Shown here in pieces: positions 1 through 9,536 of a stretch of 64,000 nt of DNA. Source of the stretch: Pontiella sulfatireligans (GTDB taxonomy: Bacteria > Verrucomicrobiota > Kiritimatiellia > Kiritimatiellales > Pontiellaceae); NCBI RefSeq assembly GCF_900890705.1, contig NZ_CAAHFH010000001.1:682001-746000 (forward strand). The letters run 5' to 3'. The translations under genes and the position numbers were made by a program. Within the stretch, counting starts at the first letter, position 1. Every line of letters begins with the position of its first letter. The notes beneath the pieces are model-generated. The model was given only the letters and a program-made list of their open reading frames with translations. It did no database searches and had not been told where the DNA came from.

Positions 1-467
1 GTCTGGCCGTGCGCGGCATGTGGGGCGAAGGCACCGAAGCCGCCGGCAATATGTTCCAGGTCTCGAACCAGATCACGCTGGGTCGTCGCGAAGATGAGAT
101 TATTGCCCATCTCGAACAAATCGTACTTGAGCTGATCGAACACGAAAACAATGCGCGCATCCGTCTGATGGAGAACCGGTCGCTCATGGTTGAAGATCAT
201 GTTGCCCGGGCCTTTGGAACGCTGTCGCATGCCCGGCTGCTTTCAAGCGGCGAAGCGCTGAACCTGCTGTCGACCCTGCGCCTCGGCCGCGATCTGGGAA
301 TGACCGACCAGTTTTCCCGCCGCGAACTTGACACCCTTTTTATCTCCAGCCAGCCGGCGCACCTTCAGAAGCTGGAAAACAAAGAGCTTGAACCGGAAGA
401 GCGGGATGTTGTCCGCGCCGAAATGTTGCGCGACTATATGAAAAATGCTAGTGCAAGTGATATTTAG
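1..467 (+). CDS. mcsB: Protein-arginine kinase McsB, C-terminal part (5' end outside window)
   Basis: This is the C-terminal half of a McsB-type protein-arginine kinase, a phosphagen-kinase fold enzyme that phosphorylates arginines and marks proteins for ClpC degradation. The open frame runs in from the window edge (first full codon at base 3), so the GTG at 9 is not a real start. The segment RGMWGEGTEA followed by GNMFQVSNQITLG is the family signature of the ATP-guanidino phosphotransferase C-domain. The stop lies 15 nt before clpC, whose ribosome site AAAGGA falls in that gap, so the two are co-transcribed. Confidence is high from the combination of motif and the clpC neighbour. Confidence 0.93.
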   Translation, partial: LAVRGMWGEGTEAAGNMFQVSNQITLGRREDEIIAHLEQIVLELIEHENNARIRLMENRSLMVEDHVARAFGTLSHARLLSSGEALNLLSTLRLGRDLGMTDQFSRRELDTLFISSQPAHLQKLENKELEPEERDVVRAEMLRDYMKNASASDI

Positions 468-482
468 ACTAAAGGACGCTTT

Positions 483-2993
483 ATGGACAATTTTACACCA
501 CGGGCTCAACAGGTCCTGCAGCTGGCCCGCAAAGAGGCCGATCGCTTCAACCACGGTTATGTGGGAACCGAACATGTCCTGCTCGGCTTGATCGCACTCG
601 GCCACGGCGTGGCCGTCAATGCGCTTCAGGCCCTGGGCATTGATCTCGCCTCCGTGCGGCTGGAGGTTGAAAAAGCGGTCGGAACCGGGCCGGAAACCAA
701 GACGATCGGAAACATTCCCTTCACGCCCCGCGCAAAAAAAGTGCTGGCACTTTCTGCGAGCGAAGCGCGCGGGCTTGGCCACAGCTACGTGGGAACCGAA
801 CACATCCTGCTCGGCCTCCTGCGCGAAGGGGAGGGGATCGCCGCGCGCGTCCTTGAAAACCTCGGCGTCGATCTTGATGAAACCCGCTATGAAATCATGA
901 AGACCCTCGATCCAGATTATGATCCGGCCGCCGAAGGCGAATTTGAAGAGGAGGACGAACGCGAAGGACCTCCCATGGGCGGGCCGCAGCAACCGCGAGG
1001 CAAGGGCAAGTCCAAAACTCCTGCGCTCAATACGTTTGGCCGCGATCTGACCAAGCTGGCGAAGGACGGCGAACTCGACCCCGTGATTGGAAGAAAAGAC
1101 GAAATAGAGCGCGTCATTCAAATTCTCTGTCGCCGCACGAAAAACAATCCCGTGCTTCTCGGTGAAGCCGGCGTCGGCAAAACCGCCATTGCCGAGGGCC
1201 TCGCTCAAATTATTTCCGACAGCAACGTGCCGGACCTTCTTATCGATAAAAAAGTAATCACGCTCGACCTTGCGCTGATGGTGGCTGGCACCAAATACCG
1301 AGGCCAGTTTGAGGAGCGCATCAAGGCCGTAATGGACGAAATCCGTAAGGAAAAGAATATTCTTCTGTTCCTCGACGAACTCCACACAATTGTCGGCGCA
1401 GGTTCAGCCGAAGGTACGATGGATGCAGCCAACATCATCAAACCGGCGCTCTCGCGCGGCGAACTCCAGTGCATCGGCGCAACTACGCTCAAGGAATACC
1501 GGAAATACATCGAAAAAGATGCCGCCCTTGAACGCCGCTTCCAGATCGTGCACGTCAAGGAGCCCACCGTCGAAAACGCCATCGAAATCATGAAGGGCCT
1601 GCGGACGAAATATGAAGAGCACCACCACGCGCAGTTCACCGACGAAGCCTTGAAGGCCTCCGTGGTATGCTCCGCACGTTACCTGCCCGACCGCTTCCTG
1701 CCCGACAAAGCAATCGACCTCATCGATGAGGCCGGGGCGCGGGCCCGCATCGGAAGCATGAGCCGTCCGCCGGAGCTTAAGCAGCTCGAAGAGGACATCC
1801 ACACCTTTGAAAAGAAAAAGAACGACGCCATCCATGAGCAAAAGTTTGAGGATGCCGCCAACTTTCGCGACCAAGAGCGCCAGGCCAAAGAAAAACTCGA
1901 CGACCTGCTGAACCAATGGCGCAAGCAGCGCGATGAAAACCGTTCTGTGGTGACCGAAGAAGACATCATGGTCGTCGTCTCAAAATGGACCGGCATCCCG
2001 GTGATGAAGATGGGCGAAAAGGAAATGGCGCGCCTGCTCCGCATCGAGGAAGTCGTCGGCGAACAGGTGGTCGGCCAGCAGGTGGCCGTAGCCGCCATTG
2101 CCCGCGCACTGCGCCGCTCCCGCGCCGACCTCAAGGATCCGAAACGGCCGATTGGTTCGTTCATTTTCCTTGGGCCGACCGGTGTCGGGAAAACGCTGCT
2201 GGCGAAAACGCTCGCGGAGTTCATGTTCGACGACCCCGAGTCGTTCATTCAGATCGACATGTCGGAATACATGGAAAAATTCAATGCCTCCCGGCTAGTC
2301 GGCTCTCCTCCCGGCTATGTCGGCCATGAAGAAGGCGGCCAGCTCACCGAGCGCGTCCGGCGACGCCCATACTCCGTGGTGCTGTTCGACGAAGTTGAAA
2401 AGGCCCATCCGGACGTGATGCACATGCTGCTCCAGATTATGGAGGAAGGCCGCCTCACCGACAGCCTAGGCCGCAACATCGACTTCCGCAACACGGTGGT
2501 CATCATGACCTCGAATCTCGGCGCGATGGAAGTCAAGAAAGCCGGGGCACTCGGCTTTGCGCCGGCCAATGAAGATGTCGACTACCAGAAACTCAAGGAA
2601 ATGATGTTGGGCATCGCCAAGAAGACTTTCAAGCCCGAGCTGCTTAACCGCCTCGACGACATGATTGTCTTCCGCGAACTCAACCGCGTTGACCTTGAAA
2701 CGATCATCGATCTGGAGCTGGCCAATATCCAAAACCGCGTGTTGGGTCGCAACATCGAGCTGAAGATCACGAAATCAGCCCGCGAGTTTCTATTGGAAAA
2801 AGGCTACGATAAAACCTACGGCGCTCGTCAACTGCGCAGAACCGTCGAACGTTATCTGGAGGATCCGCTGGCCGAGGAAGTCCTGCGAAGCACGATCGAA
2901 AACAACTCGGTGGTTACCGTCAAAGCCAACAAGGAAAAATTGACCTTTAAAAGCGCACCCGCGACGGTTATAGAACCGGCCACGGAAGAATAA
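483..2993 (+). CDS. clpC: ATP-dependent Clp protease ATPase subunit ClpC
   Basis: Hsp100 unfoldase that feeds substrates to ClpP in the cytoplasm. At 836 residues it has the normal ClpC architecture: two N-terminal Clp repeats (about residues 5-145), a first AAA+ module with Walker A GEAGVGKT near residue 227, a UVR/middle domain with [15 protein letters not shown] near 451, and a second AAA+ module with Walker A GPTGVGKT near 564 followed by the ClpB-like C-domain. The start ATG is preceded by AAAGGACGCTTT. Pairing with mcsB implies arginine-phosphorylation-dependent proteolysis as in Firmicutes. No mcsA or ctsR is visible, but the upstream side lies outside the window. Confidence 0.97.
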   Translation: MDNFTPRAQQVLQLARKEADRFNHGYVGTEHVLLGLIALGHGVAVNALQALGIDLASVRLEVEKAVGTGPETKTIGNIPFTPRAKKVLALSASEARGLGHSYVGTEHILLGLLREGEGIAARVLENLGVDLDETRYEIMKTLDPDYDPAAEGEFEEEDEREGPPMGGPQQPRGKGKSKTPALNTFGRDLTKLAKDGELDPVIGRKDEIERVIQILCRRTKNNPVLLGEAGVGKTAIAEGLAQIISDSNVPDLLIDKKVITLDLALMVAGTKYRGQFEERIKAVMDEIRKEKNILLFLDELHTIVGAGSAEGTMDAANIIKPALSRGELQCIGATTLKEYRKYIEKDAALERRFQIVHVKEPTVENAIEIMKGLRTKYEEHHHAQFTDEALKASVVCSARYLPDRFLPDKAIDLIDEAGARARIGSMSRPPELKQLEEDIHTFEKKKNDAIHEQKFEDAANFRDQERQAKEKLDDLLNQWRKQRDENRSVVTEEDIMVVVSKWTGIPVMKMGEKEMARLLRIEEVVGEQVVGQQVAVAAIARALRRSRADLKDPKRPIGSFIFLGPTGVGKTLLAKTLAEFMFDDPESFIQIDMSEYMEKFNASRLVGSPPGYVGHEEGGQLTERVRRRPYSVVLFDEVEKAHPDVMHMLLQIMEEGRLTDSLGRNIDFRNTVVIMTSNLGAMEVKKAGALGFAPANEDVDYQKLKEMMLGIAKKTFKPELLNRLDDMIVFRELNRVDLETIIDLELANIQNRVLGRNIELKITKSAREFLLEKGYDKTYGARQLRRTVERYLEDPLAEEVLRSTIENNSVVTVKANKEKLTFKSAPATVIEPATEE

Positions 2994-3000
2994 AAGCTGT

Positions 3001-3050
3001 TTTCCAATCGTTTGGATAACACAGCATCCTCGGTTTCCATTGCTTGGAAA
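3001..3050. repeat. Two imperfect TTTCCA/TGGAAA palindromes in the clpC-argS spacer
   Basis: TTTCCAATCGTTTGGAT (3001-3017) and TTTCCATTGCTTGGAAA (3034-3050) are both close to the TTCCAA-N3-TTGGAA palindrome found elsewhere in the window. Neither is followed by a U-tract, so they are poor terminator candidates. Confidence 0.6.
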
Positions 3051-3111
3051 TCGGGGATTGATTTTGTCAGGGGCAATAAATAACCTTCGCCCTTTTTACG
3101 GAGAAGAGCAT

Positions 3112-4839
3112 ATGCGCGAGTTCGCTACATTTGAAGAGAGGCTTTCCATCTGGACCACCGATGCCATGAAGTCGGTTTTTGGACTGGAAGGCACCGATAT
3201 AAACCTAGGCGTTTCGCCGACTAACAACGACAAATTCGGCGACTATCAATGCAATGCCGCTATGTCGCTGGCCAAAACGGTGGGAAAAGCGCCCAGGCAG
3301 ATTGCGCAGGAATTCGCGGATGCGGCCGTACTTCCTGACTTTGTTGAAAAGATTGAGATCGCCGGGCCCGGCTTCATTAACTTTTTTCTCTCCAACCACG
3401 CTTTGGCGGCGTATCTCCAATCCTTGGAGAACGATCCGCATTTGGGCGCCGAGCAAGTAGGGCAGGGGAAGACCGTAATCGTTGACTATTCCAGTCCCAA
3501 TGTGGCCAAACCGATGCATATCGGCCACATCCGCTCGACCGTGATCGGCAACGCCATCGACCGCCTTTACCGCTATCTCGGCTACAACGTCATCGCCGAT
3601 AATCATCTAGGCGACTGGGGCACGCAGTTTGGCCTGATGATGGTCGGCTTCCGCAACTTCGTCGATGAAGATGCGCTCAAGGCGGCGCCGGTCGAGGAAC
3701 TCGAACGCGTTTATGTGGCCAGCTACAACATGTCGAAGGAAGACGCATCGTGGCGGGAACAGGCCAAGGCCGAGCTCGTCAAGCTCCAGCAGGGAGACGC
3801 CGAAAACCGCGCACTGTGGGAAAAGTTCATCGAACTTTCCATCGAAGAGTTCAATACCATTTATAACCGCCTCGGCGTTAAGTTCGACCTCTACCGCGGC
3901 GAAAGCTTCTACAACGACCGGCTGCCGAAAATGATCCAGTCCTTGGAAGAAAAGGATCTGGCCAAGGAAAGCGACGGCGCATTGATCGTTGGTCTGGAAG
4001 AGGACGGCATGCCGATCTGCATCGTGCGGAAAAGCGATGGGGGCTACAACTATGCCACCACGGATCTCGCTACCGTTGAGGCCCGCATCGAGGAGTTTGA
4101 TCCAGAACGGATCATATACGTTACCGATGAACGCCAGCAGCTTCACTTTAAACAATTTTTTACCATATCAGAAAAGCTGGGTATGAACGCCAATCTGGTG
4201 CATGTCTGGTTCGGCCTCATGCGCCTCCCGGAAGCCACATTTTCAACCCGCGAGGGCAACGTTATAAAGCTGGCCGCTTTGCTCGACGAAGCCGAAGTGC
4301 GCGCTTTGGAAATGGTGAAGTCCAGCAGTCCGGAAATGCCCGAAGAGCAGCAGAGGGATTTGGCAAAAGCCATCGGCATCGGCGCCATAAAATATACCGA
4401 CCTGAGCCAGAATCCACAGAGCCTTGTGACGTTTACTTGGGAAAAGGCGTTAAATATGCAAGGCAACTCCGCACCGTATCTGCAGTATGCCTATGCGCGC
4501 ATTTCGTCGGTTTACGACAAGTTCCACGCGACATATCCAGAAATTGAACTGGAGAAGTGTTCAATAAATATTGAACACGAGATAGAGCGTCGCTTAGCCA
4601 TAAAGCTGTCGAGATTTCCTGCTGCCATCCGGGCGGCGGCGGATAACTACAGCCCAAACATTCTGGCAGAGTATCTCTACGACCTCGCTCAAATCTACAG
4701 CAGCTTTTATCAGAATGTTCCGTTCCTTAAAGCAGAAGAAGGTGTTCGGGAAAGCCGGATCCGGATTTGCCAGACCACAGCGGCAATCCTCAAACAAGGT
4801 CTGGGTTTGCTCGGCATTGAAACGCGAGAACGAATATAG
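3112..4839 (+). CDS. argS: Arginyl-tRNA synthetase
   Basis: Class I synthetase that charges tRNA-Arg. The N-terminal additional domain is followed by the HIGH signature in KPMHIGHIRSTVIG, and the KMSK region appears as FSTREGNVIKL, the usual arginine-enzyme form. The C-terminal DALR anticodon-binding domain ends at LGIETRERI. The frame is open back to 3040, but ATG 3112 is chosen because ACGGAGAAGAGC sits directly before it; this gives 575 residues, a normal length. Two small palindromes lie inside the coding sequence (3414-3430 and 4557-4578), and two more imperfect ones lie in the spacer after clpC. Confidence 0.96.
   Translation: MREFATFEERLSIWTTDAMKSVFGLEGTDINLGVSPTNNDKFGDYQCNAAMSLAKTVGKAPRQIAQEFADAAVLPDFVEKIEIAGPGFINFFLSNHALAAYLQSLENDPHLGAEQVGQGKTVIVDYSSPNVAKPMHIGHIRSTVIGNAIDRLYRYLGYNVIADNHLGDWGTQFGLMMVGFRNFVDEDALKAAPVEELERVYVASYNMSKEDASWREQAKAELVKLQQGDAENRALWEKFIELSIEEFNTIYNRLGVKFDLYRGESFYNDRLPKMIQSLEEKDLAKESDGALIVGLEEDGMPICIVRKSDGGYNYATTDLATVEARIEEFDPERIIYVTDERQQLHFKQFFTISEKLGMNANLVHVWFGLMRLPEATFSTREGNVIKLAALLDEAEVRALEMVKSSSPEMPEEQQRDLAKAIGIGAIKYTDLSQNPQSLVTFTWEKALNMQGNSAPYLQYAYARISSVYDKFHATYPEIELEKCSINIEHEIERRLAIKLSRFPAAIRAAADNYSPNILAEYLYDLAQIYSSFYQNVPFLKAEEGVRESRIRICQTTAAILKQGLGLLGIETRERI
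4557..4578. repeat. 9-bp perfect inverted repeat with AAAT loop inside argS
   Basis: GTGTTCAAT and ATTGAACAC flank a 4-nt loop within the argS coding sequence, where they encode part of CSINIEH. A perfect 9-bp hairpin in a conserved gene is unusual and recalls the other TTCAA/TTGAA-type palindromes here, such as 7272-7291. Confidence 0.6.
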
Positions 4840-4860
4840 CAACCCAACTTAAGACCAAGG

Positions 4861-4889
4861 AACGGGATCATTCGTAGATCCCGTTTTTT
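4861..4889 (+). terminator. Rho-independent terminator after argS
   Basis: A perfect 9-bp stem AACGGGATC/GATCCCGTT with a 7-nt loop is followed by six T. It lies 21 nt after the argS stop and closes the mcsB-clpC-argS unit. Confidence 0.9.
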
Positions 4890-5422
4890 GTTCACACAAA
4901 GCTTGTGCGTACAAAGAATCCATGCAACCTAAAAATTAACTCTCTGAGAATTCAAAAAAATACAACGGCGATGGGTGGTTGGTTGTTTTTCAGAAAACTG
5001 ATTCCGCTGACCATTTTCCAACAGAGGTTTCTAAAAAGATCCTGCCGTAGTCAACAGACTGGAAGCATCAGTCACAAGTCACGGTTTTAAATCTGCATGG
5101 CAGGAGCAGCGCAAAGCTAATCAATGACCAAACCCACGGAAGTGTTTAGGCAGGGAAAGTTTTAGAACCGGAATTTCTCCGACAAAAAATGGACTGGATC
5201 ATAGTAGGGGCTTTTAAATCTTCTTGCTTTGGGGCACTCGGCAGAGCTTCGAATATTCATCAACAGTTATCAACATTTTCATGCACAAGCGCAACGTCGC
5301 ATAATATATCTTATGTCTATATAATGAGCTAGCAAACCTCTACATATTGTTGCGCAGGAGCGAATTGGCGCATAGGCGGCCACTATGGTTATTCTCGAAA
5401 CGGATTGGAGCGAGCCATGAGC
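4890..5422. other. Gene-free stretch between argS and rnhB
   Basis: About 530 bases between the argS terminator and the convergent rnhB stop hold no convincing gene. The one 61-codon open frame (4905-5090) has no ribosome site, a random-looking composition and no recognisable motif. A weak inverted pair GCGCAAC/GTTGCGC (about 5288 and 5349) and a single TTATCAACA word (DnaA-box-like) are visible, but nothing supports an origin. Confidence 0.6.
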
Positions 5423-6064
5423 CTAAAGCTGCAGATCGAGCTGATTGAGTTCAGCGACAGGCCTGAATGAATTGCGATGCTCCGGTGTTGCACCATTTTT
5501 TTTAAGCGCTTCTAGATGGCGCTTGGTGCCATAACCTTTGTGCTGGGAAAATCCATAGTCTGGGTAGCGCGCATCCAATTCGACCATGATCCGGTCGCGG
5601 GTAACCTTTGCTATGATACTGGCAGCTGATATGGAAATGCTGAGCGCGTCGCCTTTCACAATGCTTCGAGATTCACATGGGAGCCCCTTTACCGGCAAGC
5701 CGTCCACCAAGGCGTATTCAGGGTCGACTTCCGTGGCGGCGAGCGCCATGGCCTTGTGAGTCGCTTTGAGTATGTTGATTTGGTCGATTTCGGCGGAATC
5801 TATAATTCCCACCCCAATCGAAACAAACTCAGATTCCTGCAGGATCTGGAAGTATTCCTCGCGCCGACGCTCAGTCATCGCCTTGGAATCGGTTAGCTTC
5901 CCATATACAGGCTCTAACCCGGCCTTGATGTAGTCCGGGTCGAAAATGACAGCCGCGGCGACCACGGGACCGGCCAGAGGCCCCCTTCCCGCTTCATCAA
6001 TTCCCGCTAGACGCAAAAAACCCGACGCCCAGGCTTCTTTTTCATAAAGCAGGACATCGGGCAT
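5423..6064 (-). CDS. rnhB: Ribonuclease HII
   Basis: Cleaves RNA in RNA-DNA hybrids and removes misincorporated ribonucleotides. The N-terminus carries AGIDEAGRGPLAGPV, with the first catalytic Asp and Glu of the DEDD set; further conserved stretches are LTDSKAMTERRREE and SISAASIIAKVTRDR. At 213 residues the length is typical. It is the last gene of the ffh-rpsP-khpA-trmD-rplS-rnhB run, 18 nt after rplS. Confidence 0.96.
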   Translation of the reverse strand: MPDVLLYEKEAWASGFLRLAGIDEAGRGPLAGPVVAAAVIFDPDYIKAGLEPVYGKLTDSKAMTERRREEYFQILQESEFVSIGVGIIDSAEIDQINILKATHKAMALAATEVDPEYALVDGLPVKGLPCESRSIVKGDALSISISAASIIAKVTRDRIMVELDARYPDYGFSQHKGYGTKRHLEALKKNGATPEHRNSFRPVAELNQLDLQL

Positions 6065-6082
6065 TGAATCGCCTCGATTGCG

Positions 6083-6430
6083 TTATACGCGGCGTTCTTT
6101 GATGCGGGCTTTCTTACCGGCGAGATCGCGCAAGTAGTAGAGCTTTGCGCGACGAACCTTGCCGTGGCGCTCAATCTCAATCTTATCAATGTTCGGGCTG
6201 TTCAGCGGGAAGATACGTTCAACGCCTTCGCCGTAGGAAACGCGACGAACCGTAATTGATTCCGTTACGCCTGCACCTTTACGGGCAATAACCGTTCCGG
6301 TGTAAACCTGAATACGCTCCTTGCCGCCTTCTTTAATCTTGTAGTGTACGCGGACGGTATCGCCTATGACAAAGTCGGGGTGGCGGTCCTGTTTGGCGTT
6401 TTCGTGTCTGATTTTTTCTATAGTGTTCAT
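6083..6430 (-). CDS. rplS: 50S ribosomal protein L19
   Basis: L19 sits at the 30S-50S interface. The 115-residue protein has the diagnostic [36 protein letters not shown] and [12 protein letters not shown] stretches. It follows trmD and precedes rnhB, as in most bacteria. The start is the only reasonable ATG, preceded by AGAGAGATTTAA. Confidence 0.97.
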   Translation of the reverse strand: MNTIEKIRHENAKQDRHPDFVIGDTVRVHYKIKEGGKERIQVYTGTVIARKGAGVTESITVRRVSYGEGVERIFPLNSPNIDKIEIERHGKVRRAKLYYLRDLAGKKARIKERRV

Positions 6431-6499
6431 TTAAATCTCTCTCTGATTCATAGCTATTAATTTGAGAAGCGGTTGATAATAGCCAAGAACCGATTTGGG

Positions 6500-7216
6500 T
6501 CAAGGGTTGTTTTTGCTATTTTCACGCTCGTTTTCCAGTAAATCGATGCGCCTCTCCATAGTTCGCTGAACGGCCTGGTCATGACGCCACTGGGCAATCT
6601 TTCCGTGGTCGCCTGAAAACAGGATTTCCGGCACCTTCATCCCGCGGAATTCAGGCGGACGCGTGTACTGCGGGTGCTCCAGCAAACCGGATGAAAAGGA
6701 CTCGTCTTCCGTAGCAATCTCTCCGCCTCCAAGTACGCCGGGCCGGAGCCGGGCGACAGCGTCAATAATCACAACGGCGGACAGAACCCCGTTGGTAAGC
6801 ACATAATCGCCGATTGAGATTTCCTCATCCACCAGCGCCTCGCGCACGCGCTCATCGACGCCTTCATAGTGGCCGCAGATAAAAATCAAGTGGCTGTGCA
6901 CAATCGATAGTCTTCGGGCATCGGCCTGCTCGAAGGTTTTTCCCGAGGGAGTCATAAGGATCACATGGCTCTGTGGCGTATGGACCGACTCAACCGCGGC
7001 AAACAGAGGCTCCGGCTTCATCAGCATGCCCGGCCCGCCGCCAAACGGGCGGTCATCGGTAGTGTTGTGTTTGTCGGTCGTGAAGTCGCGCGGATTGATC
7101 AATCGGAACTCAACCAAGCCCGCTTCGGAAGCCCGCTTCATCATGCTCTCCCCGAGAAATCCGGCAAGCATCTGAGGAAACAGCGTGATGACATCAACTT
7201 TCAACACTTCGGCCAT
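6500..7216 (-). CDS. trmD: tRNA (guanine37-N1)-methyltransferase
   Basis: Transfers methyl from SAM to G37 of tRNAs, preventing frameshifts. The SPOUT-fold motifs are visible: [11 protein letters not shown] at the start, [16 protein letters not shown] in the middle, and the knot region [12 protein letters not shown] followed by [11 protein letters not shown]. The frame is open back to 7279, but ATG 7216 is chosen because AAAAGGAACAACCAA lies just before it and the family begins there; this gives 238 residues. rimM, which usually lies just upstream, is absent from this operon. Confidence 0.95.
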   Translation of the reverse strand: MAEVLKVDVITLFPQMLAGFLGESMMKRASEAGLVEFRLINPRDFTTDKHNTTDDRPFGGGPGMLMKPEPLFAAVESVHTPQSHVILMTPSGKTFEQADARRLSIVHSHLIFICGHYEGVDERVREALVDEEISIGDYVLTNGVLSAVVIIDAVARLRPGVLGGGEIATEDESFSSGLLEHPQYTRPPEFRGMKVPEILFSGDHGKIAQWRHDQAVQRTMERRIDLLENERENSKNNP

Positions 7217-7271
7217 TTTGGTTGTTCCTTTTACGCAAGAAAAGAGCGGCCAAAGGCGCGCTCTTTTCATT

Positions 7272-7291
7272 GTTTTCAATTGCTTGAAAAC
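7272..7291. repeat. 8-bp perfect palindrome between khpA and trmD
   Basis: GTTTTCAA and TTGAAAAC flank TTGC just after the khpA stop region and before trmD. There is no U-tract. It belongs in form with the other TTCAA/TTGAA palindromes of the window. Confidence 0.6.
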
Positions 7292-7293
7292 GT

Positions 7294-7524
7294 TTAATCG
7301 ACCACTTCGAGCATGGCCTTGCGGCCCTGCTTAGCAGCCATCGAGTTCATGATGGTTCGCATAGCTCCCACCGTCTTGCCGCTCTTTCCAATGATTTTGC
7401 CTACATCTTTCGCGTTGCAGCGCAACTCGAAGATAATAGTCTTTTCGCCGTCGACTTCGGTGATCTTCACCTCGTTGGGGGCGTCGACCAGCGATTTAGC
7501 AATGGATTCTAGAATTGCTTTCAT
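7294..7524 (-). CDS. khpA: KhpA-type KH-domain RNA-binding protein
   Basis: A small single-KH protein of 76 residues (YlqC/KhpA family). The GxxG loop is seen in [19 protein letters not shown]. KhpA with partner KhpB binds RNA and influences cell elongation in some bacteria. It lies 3 nt after rpsP and before trmD, its usual place in the SRP/ribosome-maturation operon. Confidence 0.94.
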   Translation of the reverse strand: MKAILESIAKSLVDAPNEVKITEVDGEKTIIFELRCNAKDVGKIIGKSGKTVGAMRTIMNSMAAKQGRKAMLEVVD

Positions 7525-7527
7525 TGC

Positions 7528-7902
7528 CTAGGCTTTTTCTTCAGCAGTTTCTTCAGCCGGAGCTTCTTCTGCAACGGCTTCTTCTGCCGCTTCTTCTGCC
7601 TCAACGGATGCAACCGGAACTTCTTCTTCGGTTACTTCGCCGGTTACGGCTTGTTCAATCGGAAGAGCCGCGGCTTTCTTGATCAGGCTCTTGGCGGTTT
7701 CCGAAGGCTGAGCGCCATTGGAAATCCAGTAGTTGATGCGGTCGAGGTTTAGAGAAAAGTTGTTGCCTTCCTGTTTCGGGTCGTACCAGCCAACTGTTTC
7801 AATGAAGCGACCAGTCGGTGCGCGACGTGAATCCTGAATAATAACGCGGTAGAACGCGGCGTTGCGACTGCCCATTCTACGAAGTCTAATCTTAACTGCC
7901 AT
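7528..7902 (-). CDS. rpsP: 30S ribosomal protein S16 with an acidic C-terminal tail
   Basis: The S16 core is clear: MAVKIRLRRMGSRNAAFYRV at the start, then DSRRAPTGRFIETVGWYDP. Most S16 proteins end at about 80-90 residues; this one has 124, with a low-complexity tail of Glu, Ala and Val from about residue 90. The tail is in frame with a single stop, so it appears genuine. It directly follows ffh and precedes khpA. Confidence 0.96.
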   Translation of the reverse strand: MAVKIRLRRMGSRNAAFYRVIIQDSRRAPTGRFIETVGWYDPKQEGNNFSLNLDRINYWISNGAQPSETAKSLIKKAAALPIEQAVTGEVTEEEVPVASVEAEEAAEEAVAEEAPAEETAEEKA

Positions 7903-7947
7903 ATCGTATTTTCTCCGTGTGATATCCCCTTCTCTGGGGTAAAGGGG

Positions 7948-9291
7948 CTACTTTGTAGTGAACTTCTTGAGGTGTCGCAACCTTTTTCCCATCTTTTTGA
8001 CCTGCTTCGACATCTTGCCCATTTGCTCAAACCGCTTTAGCAACTGGTTCACATCTGCAAGCTTGCGCCCGCAGCCTGCAGCAATCCGCAAACGCCGGCT
8101 GCGGTCGATTTCCTTTGGATGCCGCCGCTCGTGCGGCGTCATGCTCTGGATAATCGATTCAAACTTCTTCATTTCCAGCTCGGAAGCGGTTGCCATGGCC
8201 TCCTTTTGCTTGCCGTCAAGCTTCATGGCATTACCGGGCATCATATCGAAAAGGTTGCTGATCGGACCGAGTTTTTTCATCTGCTGGATCTGGCCGAGAA
8301 AGTCCTGGAGATCGAGCTGATTGTTCATCAGCTTTTCCTGCATTTTCATCGCCTCGTCCTGATCGACCACACCCTGCGCCTTTTCAACAAAGCTGATGAC
8401 ATCGCCCATGCCGAGGATACGGGAAGCCATGCGGTCGGGATAGAATGGATCCAGGTCTTCCATCTTTTCGCCGCTTCCGGTCATGAGGATCGGGCAGCCG
8501 GTGACGGCATGAACGGACAACGCCGCCCCGCCCCGTGCGTCGCCGTCGAGCTTGGTCAGGATTAGGCCCGTGAGCCCGACCGCATCACGGAAGGCCTCGG
8601 CCACATTCACGGACTCTTGGCCGATGGCTGCATCAAGTACCAGTACGGTATTTTTCGGTTCGGTTTCGGCACTAAACTCTTTGAGTTCATGGACCAGTTC
8701 GTCGTCCACTTGGAATCGGCCGCCGGTGTCATAGATCACGACGTCATATTTTCCTTCGCAGGAAAGCTGTGCCGCGCGTTTTCCAAGCGCGGGAACCGTT
8801 TCACCGGGTTCCGGCTTGACGATGTCGCAACCCACTTGACCGGCCAAAATAGAAAGTTGCTCTACGGCCGCCGGACGGCGGATGTCGCAGGCGACGAGCA
8901 AAACGCGACGCCCCGATCTTTTCCAGCGGTTGGCCAGCTTGCCGGCCGTTGTGGTTTTGCCTGAGCCATGCAGGCCCATCAGCATGACCGATGCCGGCTT
9001 TCCGGCAAGGTCAAATTCTTTGTGCGCTCCGCCAAACAGCTCGACGAGTTCGTCGTTCACGCGCTTAACGACCTGCTGGCCGGGCGTAACGCTGTTAAGC
9101 ACATCTTCGCCCATGCAGGACTCCTGCACGCGCTTTACAAAATCGCGAGCCACCTTAAAGTTAACGTCGGCTTCCAGCAACGCCAAGCGCACTTCGCGCA
9201 AAGCGTCCTTGACGTTTTTCTCGCTGAGCTTGCCGTAGCCCCGCAGGTTCTTGAAGGTTTTCTGCAATGCAGTGGATAGGTTTTCGAACAT
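7948..9291 (-). CDS. ffh: Signal recognition particle protein Ffh (SRP54)
   Basis: GTPase of the signal recognition particle that targets membrane proteins to FtsY/SecYEG. The N-domain starts MFENLSTALQKTFKNLRG. The G-domain has G1 GLHGSGKTTTAGKLA, G3 DTGGRF and G4 TKLDGDARGG, followed by the Met-rich M-domain with MTPHERRHP and SRRLRIAAGCG. At 447 residues it is normal length. It heads the operon running to rnhB. The SRP RNA gene is not visible nearby. Confidence 0.97.
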   Translation of the reverse strand: MFENLSTALQKTFKNLRGYGKLSEKNVKDALREVRLALLEADVNFKVARDFVKRVQESCMGEDVLNSVTPGQQVVKRVNDELVELFGGAHKEFDLAGKPASVMLMGLHGSGKTTTAGKLANRWKRSGRRVLLVACDIRRPAAVEQLSILAGQVGCDIVKPEPGETVPALGKRAAQLSCEGKYDVVIYDTGGRFQVDDELVHELKEFSAETEPKNTVLVLDAAIGQESVNVAEAFRDAVGLTGLILTKLDGDARGGAALSVHAVTGCPILMTGSGEKMEDLDPFYPDRMASRILGMGDVISFVEKAQGVVDQDEAMKMQEKLMNNQLDLQDFLGQIQQMKKLGPISNLFDMMPGNAMKLDGKQKEAMATASELEMKKFESIIQSMTPHERRHPKEIDRSRRLRIAAGCGRKLADVNQLLKRFEQMGKMSKQVKKMGKRLRHLKKFTTK

Positions 9292-9297
9292 AGGGAA

Positions 9298-9328
9298 TCA
9301 GTTATGAGTTTGGAGTTGTCAGTTATCT
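9298..9328. repeat. Word-like repeat AGTTATGAGTT/AGTTGTCAGTTAT upstream of ffh
   Basis: The stretch reads as near-tandem words (GTTATGAGTT, GGAGTTGTC, AGTTATC) just 5' of the ffh start. It resembles in style the other word repeats in the window but has only one arm and is short. Confidence 0.35.
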
Positions 9329-9536
9329 GGAAAGAGGCAGAGTTAAGCGGAATCGTCCCTTCAGGCAAAGCGAAAAAGCGCACAGGAAGGTCTGGCCGGA
9401 GCAATGCCGCAAACTAGCACCAATTCAGGGCTATTATAGGCTCGCCACATCGTATGTTTGGGGTACTTTATGGGTTTGGAGGCAAGCGCGATTGCTGACA
9501 TTACAGTTTGCAAATCAGGAAAGCGGAACAGATAGC

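Noticed and set aside
243..1385. 380-codon minus-strand open frame
   Set aside because: It is a shadow of mcsB/clpC on the other strand, with unlikely composition and no homology.
4905..5090. 61-codon open frame after argS
   Set aside because: It has no ribosome site, no recognisable motif and random composition; it follows a terminator.
5268..5276. TTATCAACA, DnaA-box-like word
   Set aside because: A single copy with no further boxes, no AT-rich unwinding region and no dnaA/dnaN nearby. It does not support an origin.
9292..9536. SRP RNA gene upstream of ffh
   Set aside because: The conserved GGTCAGGTCCGGAAGGAAG-like core is not present.
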